A DNA stretch of 64,000 nucleotides from Paracoccus shanxieyensis. Lineage in GTDB: Bacteria; Pseudomonadota; Alphaproteobacteria; Rhodobacterales; Rhodobacteraceae. The stretch is taken from positions 42,158-106,157 of the forward strand of contig NZ_WMII01000012.1 in the NCBI RefSeq assembly GCF_009711265.1. Reading direction: 5' to 3'. Each line of letters starts with the position of its first letter. The stretch's first letter is position 1. A model generated the notes under the pieces. It was given only the letters and a program-made list of their open reading frames with translations. It did not search any database and was not told where the DNA came from. This document shows positions 55,401-63,488 of this stretch, in pieces. The position numbers and the translations under genes were made by a program.

Positions 55401-55884
55401 AGGCCGCGAACGTCTGCTGGCGGCCTTTGACACGGTGAACGCCAATTTCACCACGCTGTTCACGCATCTGTTCGGCGGCGGCGAAGCCCGTCTTGTGCTG
55501 GTCGAATCCGATGATCCCTTGGATGCCGGGCTGGAAATCATGTGCCAGCCGCCGGGCAAGAAGCTGTCGACGCTCAGCCTGCTGTCGGGCGGCGAACAGA
55601 CGCTGACGGCGATGGCGCTGATCTTTGCGGTCTTTCTGGCCAATCCCGCCCCGATCTGCGTGCTGGACGAGGTGGACGCACCGCTGGACGATGCCAATGT
55701 CACCCGCTTCTGCGATCTGATGGACGAAATGACCCGCCGCACCGACACGCGCTTTCTGGTCATCACCCACCACGCCGTCACCATGGCGCGGATGGACCGG
55801 CTGTTCGGCGTCACGATGGTTGAACAAGGCGTGAGCCAGTTGGTCAGCGTCGACCTGAAACGTGCAGAGGCACTGGTGGCCTAG
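52441..55884 (+). CDS. smc: Chromosome segregation protein SMC
   Basis: A 1147-residue SMC ATPase that organises the chromosome. Walker A is GPNGCGKSNLLEAL near residue 32; two long coiled coils (very rich in Ala/Glu/Arg) flank a hinge around residues 505-630 (GGSVLELVRVARGHEAAFGA to RVMAGEASSSAAMHL). The C-terminal signature LSGGEQTLTAMALIFA is near residue 1047, and Walker B ICVLDEVDAPLDDAN near 1073. The start is a TTG at 52441, seven bases after AAGGA, giving LRFDRLRLNGFKSF at the N-terminus as in relatives; the earlier ATG at 52342 would add a non-conserved 33-residue leader. No scpA or scpB is adjacent. Confidence 0.95.
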   Translation: MRFDRLRLNGFKSFVDPTDLVIHEGLTGVVGPNGCGKSNLLEALRWVMGENRPTAMRGEGMEDVIFAGTTRRSARAHAEVTLTIDNHDRLAPAGMNDSDALDITRRITRDAGSAYRINGKDVRARDVQILFADASTGAHSPALVRQGQISELINAKPKARRRILEEAAGISGLYQRRHEAELKLNAAEANLTRVDDTLDQLSTQAASLARQARAAARYREIGAALRRAEGLLLYRRWAEADHAKTAALAALQDAIRAAAEAEAQARHAIATREDADATLPPLREEEQIAAAILSRATVEREALDEAEARAAQAIKTFLARIAQLDRDIEREAALNRDAGEVIDRLDWERRELEKAGQGHDDRHDIARDTADEAAEALREVEAKLTELTDESARLAARHQSAERLAHDLRQMQDRATRASDAAEMALATATDAGAEAEATREAAAEAQETARERVEQAEEMLAEAEDSRATLEAEESAARATRAEAEGELSALNAEMAALKRLVERGDHGGSVLELVRVARGHEAAFGAALGDDLSMGLAQDGSGWHALPGYDTAHPLPKGTEPLAPHVQAPEALARRMSQVGLVADAAAAAALQAALRPGQRLVTPQGDLLRWDGMRVMAGEASSSAAMHLQKVNQLAEMTVQAGAAQTRATEAADAHQALRDRHAAATEAEKRARDARRDAERGLSDAARAVTRAESDLSLTHARAESARAELARHQADAADARARLRDAERALADLPDRAAVADALEHARMGVEAARIATMTRRGALDELRREAAARTKRLQEITKEESGWRLRLDQAGTRAAELSARRDQTADELEEAEAQPEILAERRAQLTEAEAQASARLTRARAALSAAEATQRAASDSEREAQRLASEARETRAAREARADAATEAEAAARLRIHDDAETTPEALLETLGEAEDISPAALEDQIARLRASRDALGAVNLRADEDKQELETERDRLAAEKDDLTEAIRKLRQGIGSLNREGRERLLAAFDTVNANFTTLFTHLFGGGEARLVLVESDDPLDAGLEIMCQPPGKKLSTLSLLSGGEQTLTAMALIFAVFLANPAPICVLDEVDAPLDDANVTRFCDLMDEMTRRTDTRFLVITHHAVTMARMDRLFGVTMVEQGVSQLVSVDLKRAEALVA

Positions 55885-55932
55885 GCGCAAAGCCGCTATA
55901 GCGCCGCCGATTCCCGCGGAGTATCCCACACC

Positions 55933-56415
55933 ATGCGTATGCTGGGCGTTTTCATCCTGACGGCCTGTCTGCAGGCCCCGCTTGCCCATGCGCAGGCCGC
56001 GCCCGATCCCGTCCTGCCGGGTCAGGTGCTGGGCGATCCCGACCAGATCGCGCGGCTGATGGCCGAACGGGGGATGCCCGTCACCAAGGGAACGGACGTT
56101 CAGGGCCTGCCGATGCTGGAAAGCCGTGTCGATGACATGCTGTTCAACGTCTATTTCTATGATTGCGACACGCTGTGCCGCCGGATGCAGTTCGTCACCA
56201 GCTTTCGCCTGACCCAGCCGATGACCGCCGAGGACGCCAATGACTGGAACCGCAACAACCCCTTTGGCAAGGTGGTGATCGCGGATTCCGGCGATCCCTA
56301 TATCGAGATGGATATCGGGGTTGCAGCCGACGGCCTTGGGCGCAAGAATTTCGACGACGCGCTGGACACCTGGCGCGACGTTCTGGGCGAATTCCGCGCC
56401 TCTCTTACGCAATGA
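55933..56415 (+). CDS. YbjN domain secreted protein
   Basis: A 160-residue protein with a signal peptide (MRMLGVFILTACLQAPLAHA) and a YbjN-type fold. The conserved pattern includes GMPVTKGTDVQGLPMLESRV, NVYFYDCDTLCRRMQF and NDWNRNNPFGKVVIADSGDPYIEMDI. YbjN proteins are linked to stress responses, but the mechanism is not known; this copy is probably periplasmic. A pair of cysteines (in DCDTLCRR) could form a disulphide. It lies 48 bases after smc and seven before ridA. Confidence 0.8.
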   Translation: MRMLGVFILTACLQAPLAHAQAAPDPVLPGQVLGDPDQIARLMAERGMPVTKGTDVQGLPMLESRVDDMLFNVYFYDCDTLCRRMQFVTSFRLTQPMTAEDANDWNRNNPFGKVVIADSGDPYIEMDIGVAADGLGRKNFDDALDTWRDVLGEFRASLTQ

Positions 56416-56422
56416 GGATATC

Positions 56423-56863
56423 ATGAGCATCGAGACGAAACTGGCCGAGCTTGGCATCACCCTGCCCGACGCCCCGGCGCCGGCCGCAAATTATGTGCCC
56501 TATGTCATCTCGGGGAACATGCTGTTCGTTTCGGGGCAGATCTCGGCGCAGAAGGGCAAGCTGGGCGCCGATCTGGCCGTCGAGGCCGGGGCCGAGGCCG
56601 CGCGCGGCTGCGGTCTGGCGCTGCTGGCGCAGGCGCAGAAGGCGCTGGGTTCGCTGGATCGGGTCAAGCAGGTGGTGAAGCTGGGCGGCTTCGTGAACTC
56701 GACCCCCGAATTCACCGATCAGCCCGAGGTTATCAATGGCTGCTCGAACCTGATGGTCGAGGTGTTTGGCGACCGTGGCCGCCATGCCCGCGCCGCCGTG
56801 TCCGCGCCCGCCTTGCCGCGCGGTGTGGCCGTCGAGGTGGAAGCCATCTTCGAGATCGCGTGA
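56423..56863 (+). CDS. RidA family protein
   Basis: A 146-residue RidA/YjgF-like protein, probably a reactive enamine/imine deaminase or a close relative. The N-terminal SIETKLAELGITLPDAPAPA and the mid-block VISGNMLFVSGQISAQKGKLG are typical of a longer RidA subgroup (YjgF-like, 150 residues). The substrate-binding Arg expected in canonical RidA is represented by GRHARAAVSAPALPRGVAVE. The ATG at 56423 is in the right frame after the YbjN gene, and its stop overlaps the phosphodiesterase start. Confidence 0.88.
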   Translation: MSIETKLAELGITLPDAPAPAANYVPYVISGNMLFVSGQISAQKGKLGADLAVEAGAEAARGCGLALLAQAQKALGSLDRVKQVVKLGGFVNSTPEFTDQPEVINGCSNLMVEVFGDRGRHARAAVSAPALPRGVAVEVEAIFEIA

Positions 56864-57609
56864 TGCGCCTGCATCCCGATTTCCTGCGCCTGCCCATCGC
56901 CCATCGCGGGCTGCATTCCGATGGCGTGCCGGAAAACAGCATGGCGGCCTTTCGCGCCGCTATTGCTGCGGGCTATGGCATCGAATGCGACATTCAGGCG
57001 GCTGCCGATGGCACGCCCATCGTGTTTCACGATGACGAGCTGCCGCGCCTGACCGGGGCCAATGGGCTGGTCCGCGCGCTTGGCATGGACGCCATTTCCA
57101 TGCTGCGCATCATGGGCACCGATGAGGCCGTGCCGACACTTGCGGATGTGCTGGCCTTCGTCGCGGGCCGCGTGCCCCTGCTGATCGAGATCAAGGATCA
57201 AAGCCTGCGGGCGACCGACGATATCGGCGATCTGTCCGCGCGTGTCGCCGAACTGGTCGCGCATTATCAGGGGCCGGTCGCGGTGATGTCGTTCAACCCG
57301 CACAGCGTTCTGGGCTTTCCCGACAGCGTGCCGGTCGGCCTGACGACCTGCGGCTATGACCCCGACGACTGGGCGATGCTGGACGATGCCACCCGCGCGC
57401 ATCTGGCGGCGATTGCCGATTTCGACAGGGTGGGGGCCTCGTTCATCTCGCATGATCGCAAGGATCTGGACAACCCGGCGGTCGCTGCGCTGAAGGCGCG
57501 GGGCGTGCCGGTGCTGACCTGGACCATCCGCAGCCCGGATGAGGAAGCCGAGGCCCGCCGCGTGGCCGACAACATCACCTTTGAAGATTACCCGGCCAAA
57601 TCCGCGTGA
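56863..57609 (+). CDS. Glycerophosphodiester phosphodiesterase family protein
   Basis: A 248-residue TIM-barrel phosphodiesterase of the GlpQ/GDPD family. The catalytic pattern is complete: PIAHRGLHSDGVPENSMAAF (His-Arg and the following Glu), ECDIQAAADGTPIVFHDDEL (Glu-Asp-His), then LLIEIKDQ and VLTWTIRSPDE. No signal peptide is visible, so it acts in the cytoplasm on glycerophosphodiesters from lipid turnover. The ATG at 56863 overlaps the RidA stop (TGATG); a GTG one codon before is an alternative start. The downstream gene overlaps its stop. Confidence 0.88.
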   Translation: MRLHPDFLRLPIAHRGLHSDGVPENSMAAFRAAIAAGYGIECDIQAAADGTPIVFHDDELPRLTGANGLVRALGMDAISMLRIMGTDEAVPTLADVLAFVAGRVPLLIEIKDQSLRATDDIGDLSARVAELVAHYQGPVAVMSFNPHSVLGFPDSVPVGLTTCGYDPDDWAMLDDATRAHLAAIADFDRVGASFISHDRKDLDNPAVAALKARGVPVLTWTIRSPDEEAEARRVADNITFEDYPAKSA

Positions 57610-57659
57610 TCCCCGCGCCGCCCGCTGACAAAGCCGGGCGGCGTCACTATCTTCGCTGC

Positions 57660-58790
57660 ATGAGCGAAATGACCGTCTCCGTCCTGCCTGCGATTTCCGG
57701 GATCGACGCCGCCCTTTGGGATGGCTGCGGGGCAGCCGTGAACCCCTTTACCACCCATCGGTTTCTGGCCGCGCTGGAGGCGTCCGGCTCGGTCGGCGAA
57801 GGCACGGGCTGGCATCCCAGCCATCTGATCGCGCGGCTGGGGGGACAAGTGGCGGGCGTCGCGCCCTGCTATCTGAAGACGCACAGTCAGGGCGAATACA
57901 TCTTTGACCACGCCTGGGCACAGGCTTATGACCGCGCGGGCGGCGCCTATTACCCCAAGCTGCAATGCGCCGTGCCCTTCACCCCCGTGACCGGGCCGCG
58001 CCTGATTTCCGCGAACCCGCAGGTGCAGCAGGCGCTGTTGCAGGCCATGTCGCATATCGCGCAGCAATCCGGTCTGTCGGGCGCGCATGTCACCTTCTGC
58101 ACCAAGGCCGAGGCGGTGCTGGGCGAGAGCGCGGGCTTTCTGTCCCGCGCGACCGAACAGTTTCACTGGGTGAACCGCGGCTATGCCTGTTTTGACGAAT
58201 TTCTGGCCGATCTGTCGTCGCGCAAGCGCAAGGCCATCCGCAAGGAACGCGACCGCGCGCAGGCGTTCGGCGGCATCATCCGCAGCCTGAAAGGCGACGA
58301 CATCAAGCCCGCGCATTGGGACGCCTTTTGGCAGTTCTATCAGGACACCGGCAGCCGCAAATGGGGCCAGCCTTATCTGACGCGGGCGTTTTTCGACCAG
58401 TTGCACGACACGATGCGCGACGATTGCTTGCTGGTGCTGGCCGAACGCGACGGCAGGCCGGTTGCGGGCGCGCTGAACCTGCTGGGCCCGGATGCGGTCT
58501 TTGGCCGCTATTGGGGCTGCATCGAGGATCACCCGTTTCTGCATTTCGAGCTGTGCTATCACCGCGCCATCGACTGGGCCATCGCGCATAAGCTGGCCCG
58601 GGTCGAGGCGGGGGCGCAGGGCGAACACAAGCTGGCGCGGGGCTATCTGCCCAGCCAGACCCATTCGCTGCATTGGGTCCGCGATCAGGGCTTTCACAAT
58701 GCCATCGCCGATTACCTGACCCGCGAACGGCAGGCCGTCAGCGAGGAAATGGCCATCCTGACCGAGATGGGGCCGTTCCGGCGCGGCTGA
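57660..58790 (+). CDS. FemAB-like/DUF482 acyltransferase
   Basis: A 376-residue protein of the DUF482 (FemAB-like) group within the GNAT fold, unlinked to a known reaction; related proteins add amino acids or peptides to lipids or peptidoglycan. Family blocks include LSSRKRKAIRKERDRA, WDAFWQFYQDTGSRKWGQPYLTR, GRYWGCIEDHPFLHFELCYH and RGYLPSQTHSLHWV. The start is uncertain: an ATG at 57660 begins a good N-terminus, whereas a GTG at 57606 overlapping the previous stop would add 18 residues; neither has a clear ribosome-binding site. It ends an operon of YbjN, RidA, GDPD and this gene, and is convergent with the TIGR02186 gene. Confidence 0.8.
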   Translation: MSEMTVSVLPAISGIDAALWDGCGAAVNPFTTHRFLAALEASGSVGEGTGWHPSHLIARLGGQVAGVAPCYLKTHSQGEYIFDHAWAQAYDRAGGAYYPKLQCAVPFTPVTGPRLISANPQVQQALLQAMSHIAQQSGLSGAHVTFCTKAEAVLGESAGFLSRATEQFHWVNRGYACFDEFLADLSSRKRKAIRKERDRAQAFGGIIRSLKGDDIKPAHWDAFWQFYQDTGSRKWGQPYLTRAFFDQLHDTMRDDCLLVLAERDGRPVAGALNLLGPDAVFGRYWGCIEDHPFLHFELCYHRAIDWAIAHKLARVEAGAQGEHKLARGYLPSQTHSLHWVRDQGFHNAIADYLTRERQAVSEEMAILTEMGPFRRG

Positions 58791-58797
58791 TGGTTGC

Positions 58798-59595
58798 CTA
58801 GCTGCGGCGGAACTGCCGGAACAGCGCCGATGCGCCCCAGCCTGCGAAAATGGCAATCGCCAGCGACATGATGCCGTACAGAAACGGCTGCTCCAACGCC
58901 AGCCGATACAGCCAACGCTCCAGCCCCACCTTGCGCACCTCGATGGGCGCGCGGAAGGTGTTCAGCACCTTGCCGTCGCGGACAAGAAAGATGCGGGTGG
59001 CATAATAGCCCTCGATCAGGTTGGCGGGCAGGCGGACATCGGCGCGAAACAGCGTCTTGTCGGCCAGAAGCACCGCGCCTTCGTCCAGCCGGTACAGATC
59101 ATTCGCCTCGCGCAGGCGCACCAGCGCCTCGGTATAGGGCACCACGTCCTCGACCTCGGACGCGCCGGCAAAGGCCCGGATCGCCAGCGGGACCGAGATG
59201 CGGTAACGGTTGTCCTCGTTCTGATCCAGAATCCGCTCCAGCGGGCGCGTTGTCGCCACGACATAGAAATTCGGGGCCGAGGCCACGCTGACCCGGCCGG
59301 TATTCACCCAGATGCCGAAGCGGCGTTCCTTGTGCCGGACGGTGACCGGGCCGGTCGGACCCTCGACGGTGACGATGACATCCAGCGGGCCGGGCGGGAT
59401 CGGCGTTTCGCGCTTGATCGCGCCATAGATGATGATGTCCGAGCCGTCGAAGCTGGTGGTGATGTCCACGTCGTCCCGCGACAGACCCGCCACGATCTGT
59501 TCGGGCGGCGGCGCGGCGACACGGGGCGGGGCGGGAAAATCCTGCGCCGCTGCGGGCACGGCCATCAGCAGCAGAAGGGCAAGGGCGCGGATCAT
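58798..59595 (-). CDS. TIGR02186 family membrane-anchored protein
   Basis: A 265-residue protein of the TIGR02186 family, found mainly in alphaproteobacteria and without a known function. A signal peptide (MIRALALLLLMAVPAAA) is followed by a large periplasmic domain with the blocks VDITTSFDGSDIIIYGAIKR and RRFGIWVNTGRVSV; a single C-terminal membrane segment (YGIMSLAIAIFAGWGASALF) ends in a short basic tail. Its neighbour upstream, with an overlap of four bases, is the TauE/SafE transporter gene; the two are usually found together, suggesting a joint role. Confidence 0.8.
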   Translation of the reverse strand: MIRALALLLLMAVPAAAQDFPAPPRVAAPPPEQIVAGLSRDDVDITTSFDGSDIIIYGAIKRETPIPPGPLDVIVTVEGPTGPVTVRHKERRFGIWVNTGRVSVASAPNFYVVATTRPLERILDQNEDNRYRISVPLAIRAFAGASEVEDVVPYTEALVRLREANDLYRLDEGAVLLADKTLFRADVRLPANLIEGYYATRIFLVRDGKVLNTFRAPIEVRKVGLERWLYRLALEQPFLYGIMSLAIAIFAGWGASALFRQFRRS

Positions 59596-60515
59596 CCGAT
59601 GATCCCCGGCGTCAGCGAATACAGATCGTCAGGGCGCAGGAACAGGTCCAGCGCCAGCTTGCCACAGACCGCCAGCACCAGCAGCGCCAGCAGGATGCGC
59701 AACTGCTCGGCCCGCAGGCGTGCGCCCAGGGTCGTGCCGATCTGCGCGCCGACCACGCCGCCGATGATCAGCAGCAGCGCCAGCATCACATCGACGGTAT
59801 TCGACGACACCGCATGCATCAGCGTGGTATAGGCCGACAGAAAGGTGATCTGGAACAATGACGTGCCGATGACGACCTTGGTGGGCATCCCCAGCAGATA
59901 GATCATCGCGGGCACCATGATGAAGCCGCCGCCTACGCCCATCAGGGCCCCCAACACGCCCACGGCAGCACCGACCAGCAGCACCGGAATGACGCTGATA
60001 TACAGCCCCGACGCGCGGAACTTGACCTTCAGCGGCCAGCGATGCACCCAGCCATGCTGGTTGCGGCGCATGGGCTGGACCGGACCGCTGCGCTTGGCCC
60101 GGCGGATCGCGCGCAGGCTTTCCTGAAACATCATCATCCCGATCAGGCCCAGAAAGACGACATAGCACAGCTGCACCACCAGATCGACCTGACCCAGCCG
60201 TTGCAGCATGTTGAACAGGATGACGCCAAAGGACGACCCGACCAGACCGCCCGCCAGCAAGACCCAGCCCATGCGGAAATCCACCGTCTTGCGCTTCACA
60301 TGCGCCAGCACACCGGAAAAGGACGAGGCCACGACCTGATTGGCCCCGGTCGCCACCGCAATCGCCGGGGGGATGCCGATGAAGAACAGCAAGGGCGTGA
60401 TCAGGAACCCGCCGCCCACGCCGAACAGCCCCGACATCAGCCCGACGATGCCGCCAAGGCTGACCAGCGTGACGCCATTGACCACGACTTCGGCAATGGG
60501 AAGATAGATCTGCAT
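59592..60515 (-). CDS. TauE/SafE family sulfite exporter-like protein
   Basis: A 307-residue membrane permease of the TauE/SafE (DUF81) family, proposed to export sulfite, sulfoacetate or other sulfur-containing anions. The family motif occurs twice: SGLFGVGGGFLITPLLF and GALMGVGGGFIMVPAMIYL, one in each half, with eight or more membrane segments. The ATG at 60515 is chosen over the open-frame start at 60617, which would add a cytoplasmic leader with no ribosome-binding site. It is co-transcribed with the TIGR02186 gene and divergent from surE. Confidence 0.86.
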   Translation of the reverse strand: MQIYLPIAEVVVNGVTLVSLGGIVGLMSGLFGVGGGFLITPLLFFIGIPPAIAVATGANQVVASSFSGVLAHVKRKTVDFRMGWVLLAGGLVGSSFGVILFNMLQRLGQVDLVVQLCYVVFLGLIGMMMFQESLRAIRRAKRSGPVQPMRRNQHGWVHRWPLKVKFRASGLYISVIPVLLVGAAVGVLGALMGVGGGFIMVPAMIYLLGMPTKVVIGTSLFQITFLSAYTTLMHAVSSNTVDVMLALLLIIGGVVGAQIGTTLGARLRAEQLRILLALLVLAVCGKLALDLFLRPDDLYSLTPGIIG

Positions 60516-60691
60516 GTGCTGCCCGGCCTTTTGCCTTTGGCCAATCCTGCACCGCATGCTGCGGCGCGTCAAACGGCTGGACAAGCCCCTCTGCGGGTTG
60601 TCGCAGACCTGTGGCACAGATAAGCATGTCTCTGACGCGGAAGTGATTGCGCGCAGGCGGTCACCGGATACGAAACAAAGGCGGGCGGCGA

Positions 60692-61483
60692 ATGCGGATC
60701 CTGATTACCAATGATGATGGCATCAACGCTCCGGGTCTGGTGACGCTGGCCGAAATCGCAGCCGAGATCGCCGGACCCCAGGGCGAGGTCTGGACCGTCG
60801 CCCCCGCTTTCGAGCAATCGGGCGTCGGCCATTGCATCAGCTATATCCACCCCACGCTGATCGCCGAGCTTGGCCCGCGCCGCTTTGCCACCGAAGGCTC
60901 GCCTGCCGATTGCGTGCTGGCGGCGATTTCCGACGTGATGCGCGACAGCCCGCCCGATCTGGTGCTGTCGGGCGTGAACCGGGGCAACAACTCGGGCGAG
61001 AACGTGATGTATTCCGGCACGATCGGTGCCGCGATGGAGGCCGCGCTGCAAGGCCTGCCCGCCATCGCCCTGTCGCAATACATGGGCACGCAGACCGCCG
61101 GGCTTGCCGATCCGTTCGAGGCCGCGCGGGCACATGCGCCGGGCCTGATCCGCGATCTGCTGCAGCATGGCGACTGGACCTCGGACGCGGATTTCCGGCT
61201 GTTTTACAACCTGAATTTCCCGCCTTGCTCGGCGGCCGATGTCAAAGGGGTGCGCGTCGGACCGCAGGGCCGTCGCCGGGGCACGAAATTTCAGGTCAAG
61301 GCGGACGTGGCCCCGAACGGGCGGCGCTTTCTGTGGATCATGGGCGGATCGCAGACCGCCCCGGCAACGCCGGGCAGCGATGTCGAGGCGAATATGGCAA
61401 ACTATATCTCATTGACGCCGATGCGCCCGGACCTGACCTGCCATGCCAGTCTGGACGGGCTGAAGGTGCTGGAACAGGGCTGA
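60692..61483 (+). CDS. surE: 5'/3'-nucleotidase SurE
   Basis: A 263-residue SurE nucleoside 5'-monophosphate phosphatase, a stress-survival enzyme. The metal-site aspartates are in [11 protein letters not shown] at the N-terminus, and the conserved blocks [16 protein letters not shown] and [20 protein letters not shown] are present. The ATG at 60692 follows an AAGGCGGGCGGCG run and begins the fold ([10 protein letters not shown]). The pcm gene follows after two bases in the usual arrangement. Confidence 0.94.
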   Translation: MRILITNDDGINAPGLVTLAEIAAEIAGPQGEVWTVAPAFEQSGVGHCISYIHPTLIAELGPRRFATEGSPADCVLAAISDVMRDSPPDLVLSGVNRGNNSGENVMYSGTIGAAMEAALQGLPAIALSQYMGTQTAGLADPFEAARAHAPGLIRDLLQHGDWTSDADFRLFYNLNFPPCSAADVKGVRVGPQGRRRGTKFQVKADVAPNGRRFLWIMGGSQTAPATPGSDVEANMANYISLTPMRPDLTCHASLDGLKVLEQG

Positions 61484-61485
61484 AC

Positions 61486-62136
61486 ATGACCGACGACGCC
61501 CCCGAGGAACTGGCCGAGCGCAAGATGCGGTTCCTGTTCGCGCTGCGTCAGCGCGGCGTGACCGATCCCCGGGTGCTGCACGCGATGGAGCGGATCGACC
61601 GCGGCGGCTTCGTGCGCGGCCATTTCGAGGACCGCGCCTATGAGGACACGCCCCTGCCCATTCCCTGCGGGCAGACCATCAGCCAGCCCTCGGTCGTCGG
61701 GCTGATGACGCAGGCGCTTGAGGTTGGTCCGCGCGACAAGGTGCTGGAGATCGGCACCGGCTCGGGCTATCAGGCGGCGGTTCTGGCGCTGCTGTGCCGT
61801 CGCGTCTATACCGTCGACCGCCACCGCCGCCTTGTGACCGAGGCCGAGGCGATCTTTGCCGATTTCGGCCTGTCGAACATTACCGCCATGGTGGCGGACG
61901 GATCGCGCGGCTTGCCGGAACAGGCTCCGTTTGATCGCATCATGGTGACCGCCGCCGCCGAAGACCCTCCGGGGCCGCTCTTGGCGCAGTTGAAGATCGG
62001 CGGTATCATGGTGGTGCCGGTCGGACAATCGGATGCGGTCCAGACGCTGATCCGGGTGCGGCGCGGCGAAACAGGTTACGAATACGACGAATTGCGGCAG
62101 GTGCGCTTTGTGCCGCTGGTCGAGGGGTTGGGCTGA
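61486..62136 (+). CDS. pcm: Protein-L-isoaspartate O-methyltransferase
   Basis: A 216-residue PCMT that methylates isoaspartyl residues in damaged proteins for repair. The substrate loop [20 protein letters not shown] and the S-adenosylmethionine motif [16 protein letters not shown] (about residues 80-95) are both clear, with later blocks [14 protein letters not shown] and GGIMVVPVG. It starts two bases after surE and is followed by an NlpD-like gene; surE-pcm-nlpD is a conserved block in many proteobacteria. An overlapping alternative frame inside surE is ignored. Confidence 0.94.
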   Translation: MTDDAPEELAERKMRFLFALRQRGVTDPRVLHAMERIDRGGFVRGHFEDRAYEDTPLPIPCGQTISQPSVVGLMTQALEVGPRDKVLEIGTGSGYQAAVLALLCRRVYTVDRHRRLVTEAEAIFADFGLSNITAMVADGSRGLPEQAPFDRIMVTAAAEDPPGPLLAQLKIGGIMVVPVGQSDAVQTLIRVRRGETGYEYDELRQVRFVPLVEGLG

Positions 62137-62170
62137 ACATGACCCCCGGCCGATCATGAGGAACGGGAAG

Positions 62171-63334
62171 ATGGCGAATATCGGGCGTTTCGCGGTGGCG
62201 GGCGGTTTTCTGGCAATGCTGGCGGCGTGCAGTCCGCAGGGCGGGATGAATTTCGATCCCGATCTGCGCGGCTGGGGCGGTGGCGGGCTGGATACGGCTG
62301 CCGCTGCCGCTGCGGCCGCGCCGCGCCCGATGCCCGATCAGCGCGGGATCATTTCCTATCCGGGCTATCAGGTGGCCATTGCGCGGCAAGGCGATACGGT
62401 CGCCAGCATCGCCGCGCGGCTGGGCCTGAACGCGGCAGAGCTGGGGCGCTATAACGCCATCGACCCGGGCGCGCCGTTGAACCCCGGCGCGGTCGTCGCA
62501 TTGCCGCGCCGCGTGGCGGGGGGGGCAGTCAGCTCGGGGCCAGTCAACACCGGGCCCGTCAGCACGGGCGCGGTCACGGATCCGTTTGCCGGGCAGCCGG
62601 CGGGGCAACCGGGGGGCGCCGGGGCGGGGTCGGTGAAGGCGACGACATTGCCCGCCTCCAGCCAGCCGCAGCAGCATGTGGTGGTGGCAGGGGAAACCGC
62701 ATGGTCGGTGGCGCGGAAATACAATGTCTCGGTCAATGATCTGGCGGCGTGGAACGGGCTTGCGCAGAACATGACGCTGCGGGTCGGCCAACGCCTGCTG
62801 ATTCCGGTCGCCGGTCGTGCCGCGCCGGGGCCGCTGGCCGCCGTCACCGCGCCGGGCGCCGGCAGCCCGACGCCGCGCCCGCCATCCTCGGCCGAGCCGC
62901 TGCCGCGCGAGGCGACGCGCCCCGCCAACACGCAGGTCGCGACCCCCACCAGCCCCAATCTGGGGCAGCAGCGCACCGCGGCATCGGGGAATGGTCGCTT
63001 CCGGATGCCCGCCAATGGCGCGATCATCCGCACCTATGAAAAAGGCAAGAATGAGGGCATCGACATTTCAGCCGCGCCGGGCAGCACGATTTCGGCGGCG
63101 GGCTCGGGCACGGTGGCGGCGATCACCCGCGATGTGGATCAGGTGCCGATCATCGTCGTGCGCCATGACGGCAATCTGATGACGGTCTATGCCGGTCTGG
63201 ACGATGTGGCCGTGACCAAGGGCCAGTCGGTCGGCACCGGCACGACATTGGGCAAGGCCCGCAATGCAGGTGTGCTGCATTTCGAGGTGCGCGAGGGCTT
63301 TGAAAGCGTCGACCCCGAGAAATATCTGAACTGA
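62171..63334 (+). CDS. NlpD-like lipoprotein: LysM domains plus degenerate M23
   Basis: A 387-residue lipoprotein. The signal ends in the lipobox LAAC (near residue 20), then comes an Ala/Gly-rich linker. Two LysM domains follow (YPGYQVAIARQGDTVASIAA near residue 65 and HVVVAGETAWSVARKYNVS near 180), then a proline-rich linker, then an M23/LytM domain near 280-387. In the M23 part the usual first zinc-ligand His is missing (NEGIDISAAPG), and the second motif has YAGL in place of YAHL, while LHFEV is retained, so it is probably an activator of amidases like NlpD rather than a peptidase. The ATG at 62171 follows GGAACGGGAAG; an ATG five codons earlier lacks a site. Confidence 0.86.
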   Translation: MANIGRFAVAGGFLAMLAACSPQGGMNFDPDLRGWGGGGLDTAAAAAAAAPRPMPDQRGIISYPGYQVAIARQGDTVASIAARLGLNAAELGRYNAIDPGAPLNPGAVVALPRRVAGGAVSSGPVNTGPVSTGAVTDPFAGQPAGQPGGAGAGSVKATTLPASSQPQQHVVVAGETAWSVARKYNVSVNDLAAWNGLAQNMTLRVGQRLLIPVAGRAAPGPLAAVTAPGAGSPTPRPPSSAEPLPREATRPANTQVATPTSPNLGQQRTAASGNGRFRMPANGAIIRTYEKGKNEGIDISAAPGSTISAAGSGTVAAITRDVDQVPIIVVRHDGNLMTVYAGLDDVAVTKGQSVGTGTTLGKARNAGVLHFEVREGFESVDPEKYLN

Positions 63335-63453
63335 CCTTTGCAGACGGTTTCGGGCCGTCGCGCCTTGCGCAGCGCGGGGCCAAAACGCTGGCCTGTCTGC
63401 GTGCGGACATGCAGATCGCCGCCGGTTATGCCTTGGCGGAATCAACAGCTGCA

Positions 63454-63480
63454 GGGGCCGAATGTGGTGGCTTCGGCCCC
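63454..63480. terminator. Hairpin between convergent genes
   Basis: GGGGCCGAA pairs perfectly with TTCGGCCCC over a nine-base loop, between the NlpD-like gene and the convergent EVA-repeat gene. There is no T-tract on either strand. Confidence 0.5.
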
Positions 63481-63488
63481 CGTCGGGC

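Noticed and set aside
51250..56460. A 1736-codon open frame on the minus strand running across smc
   Set aside because: It is a GC-rich antisense shadow of smc. The real protein in this frame is LrgB, starting at 51960 where its ATG overlaps the LrgA-like stop.
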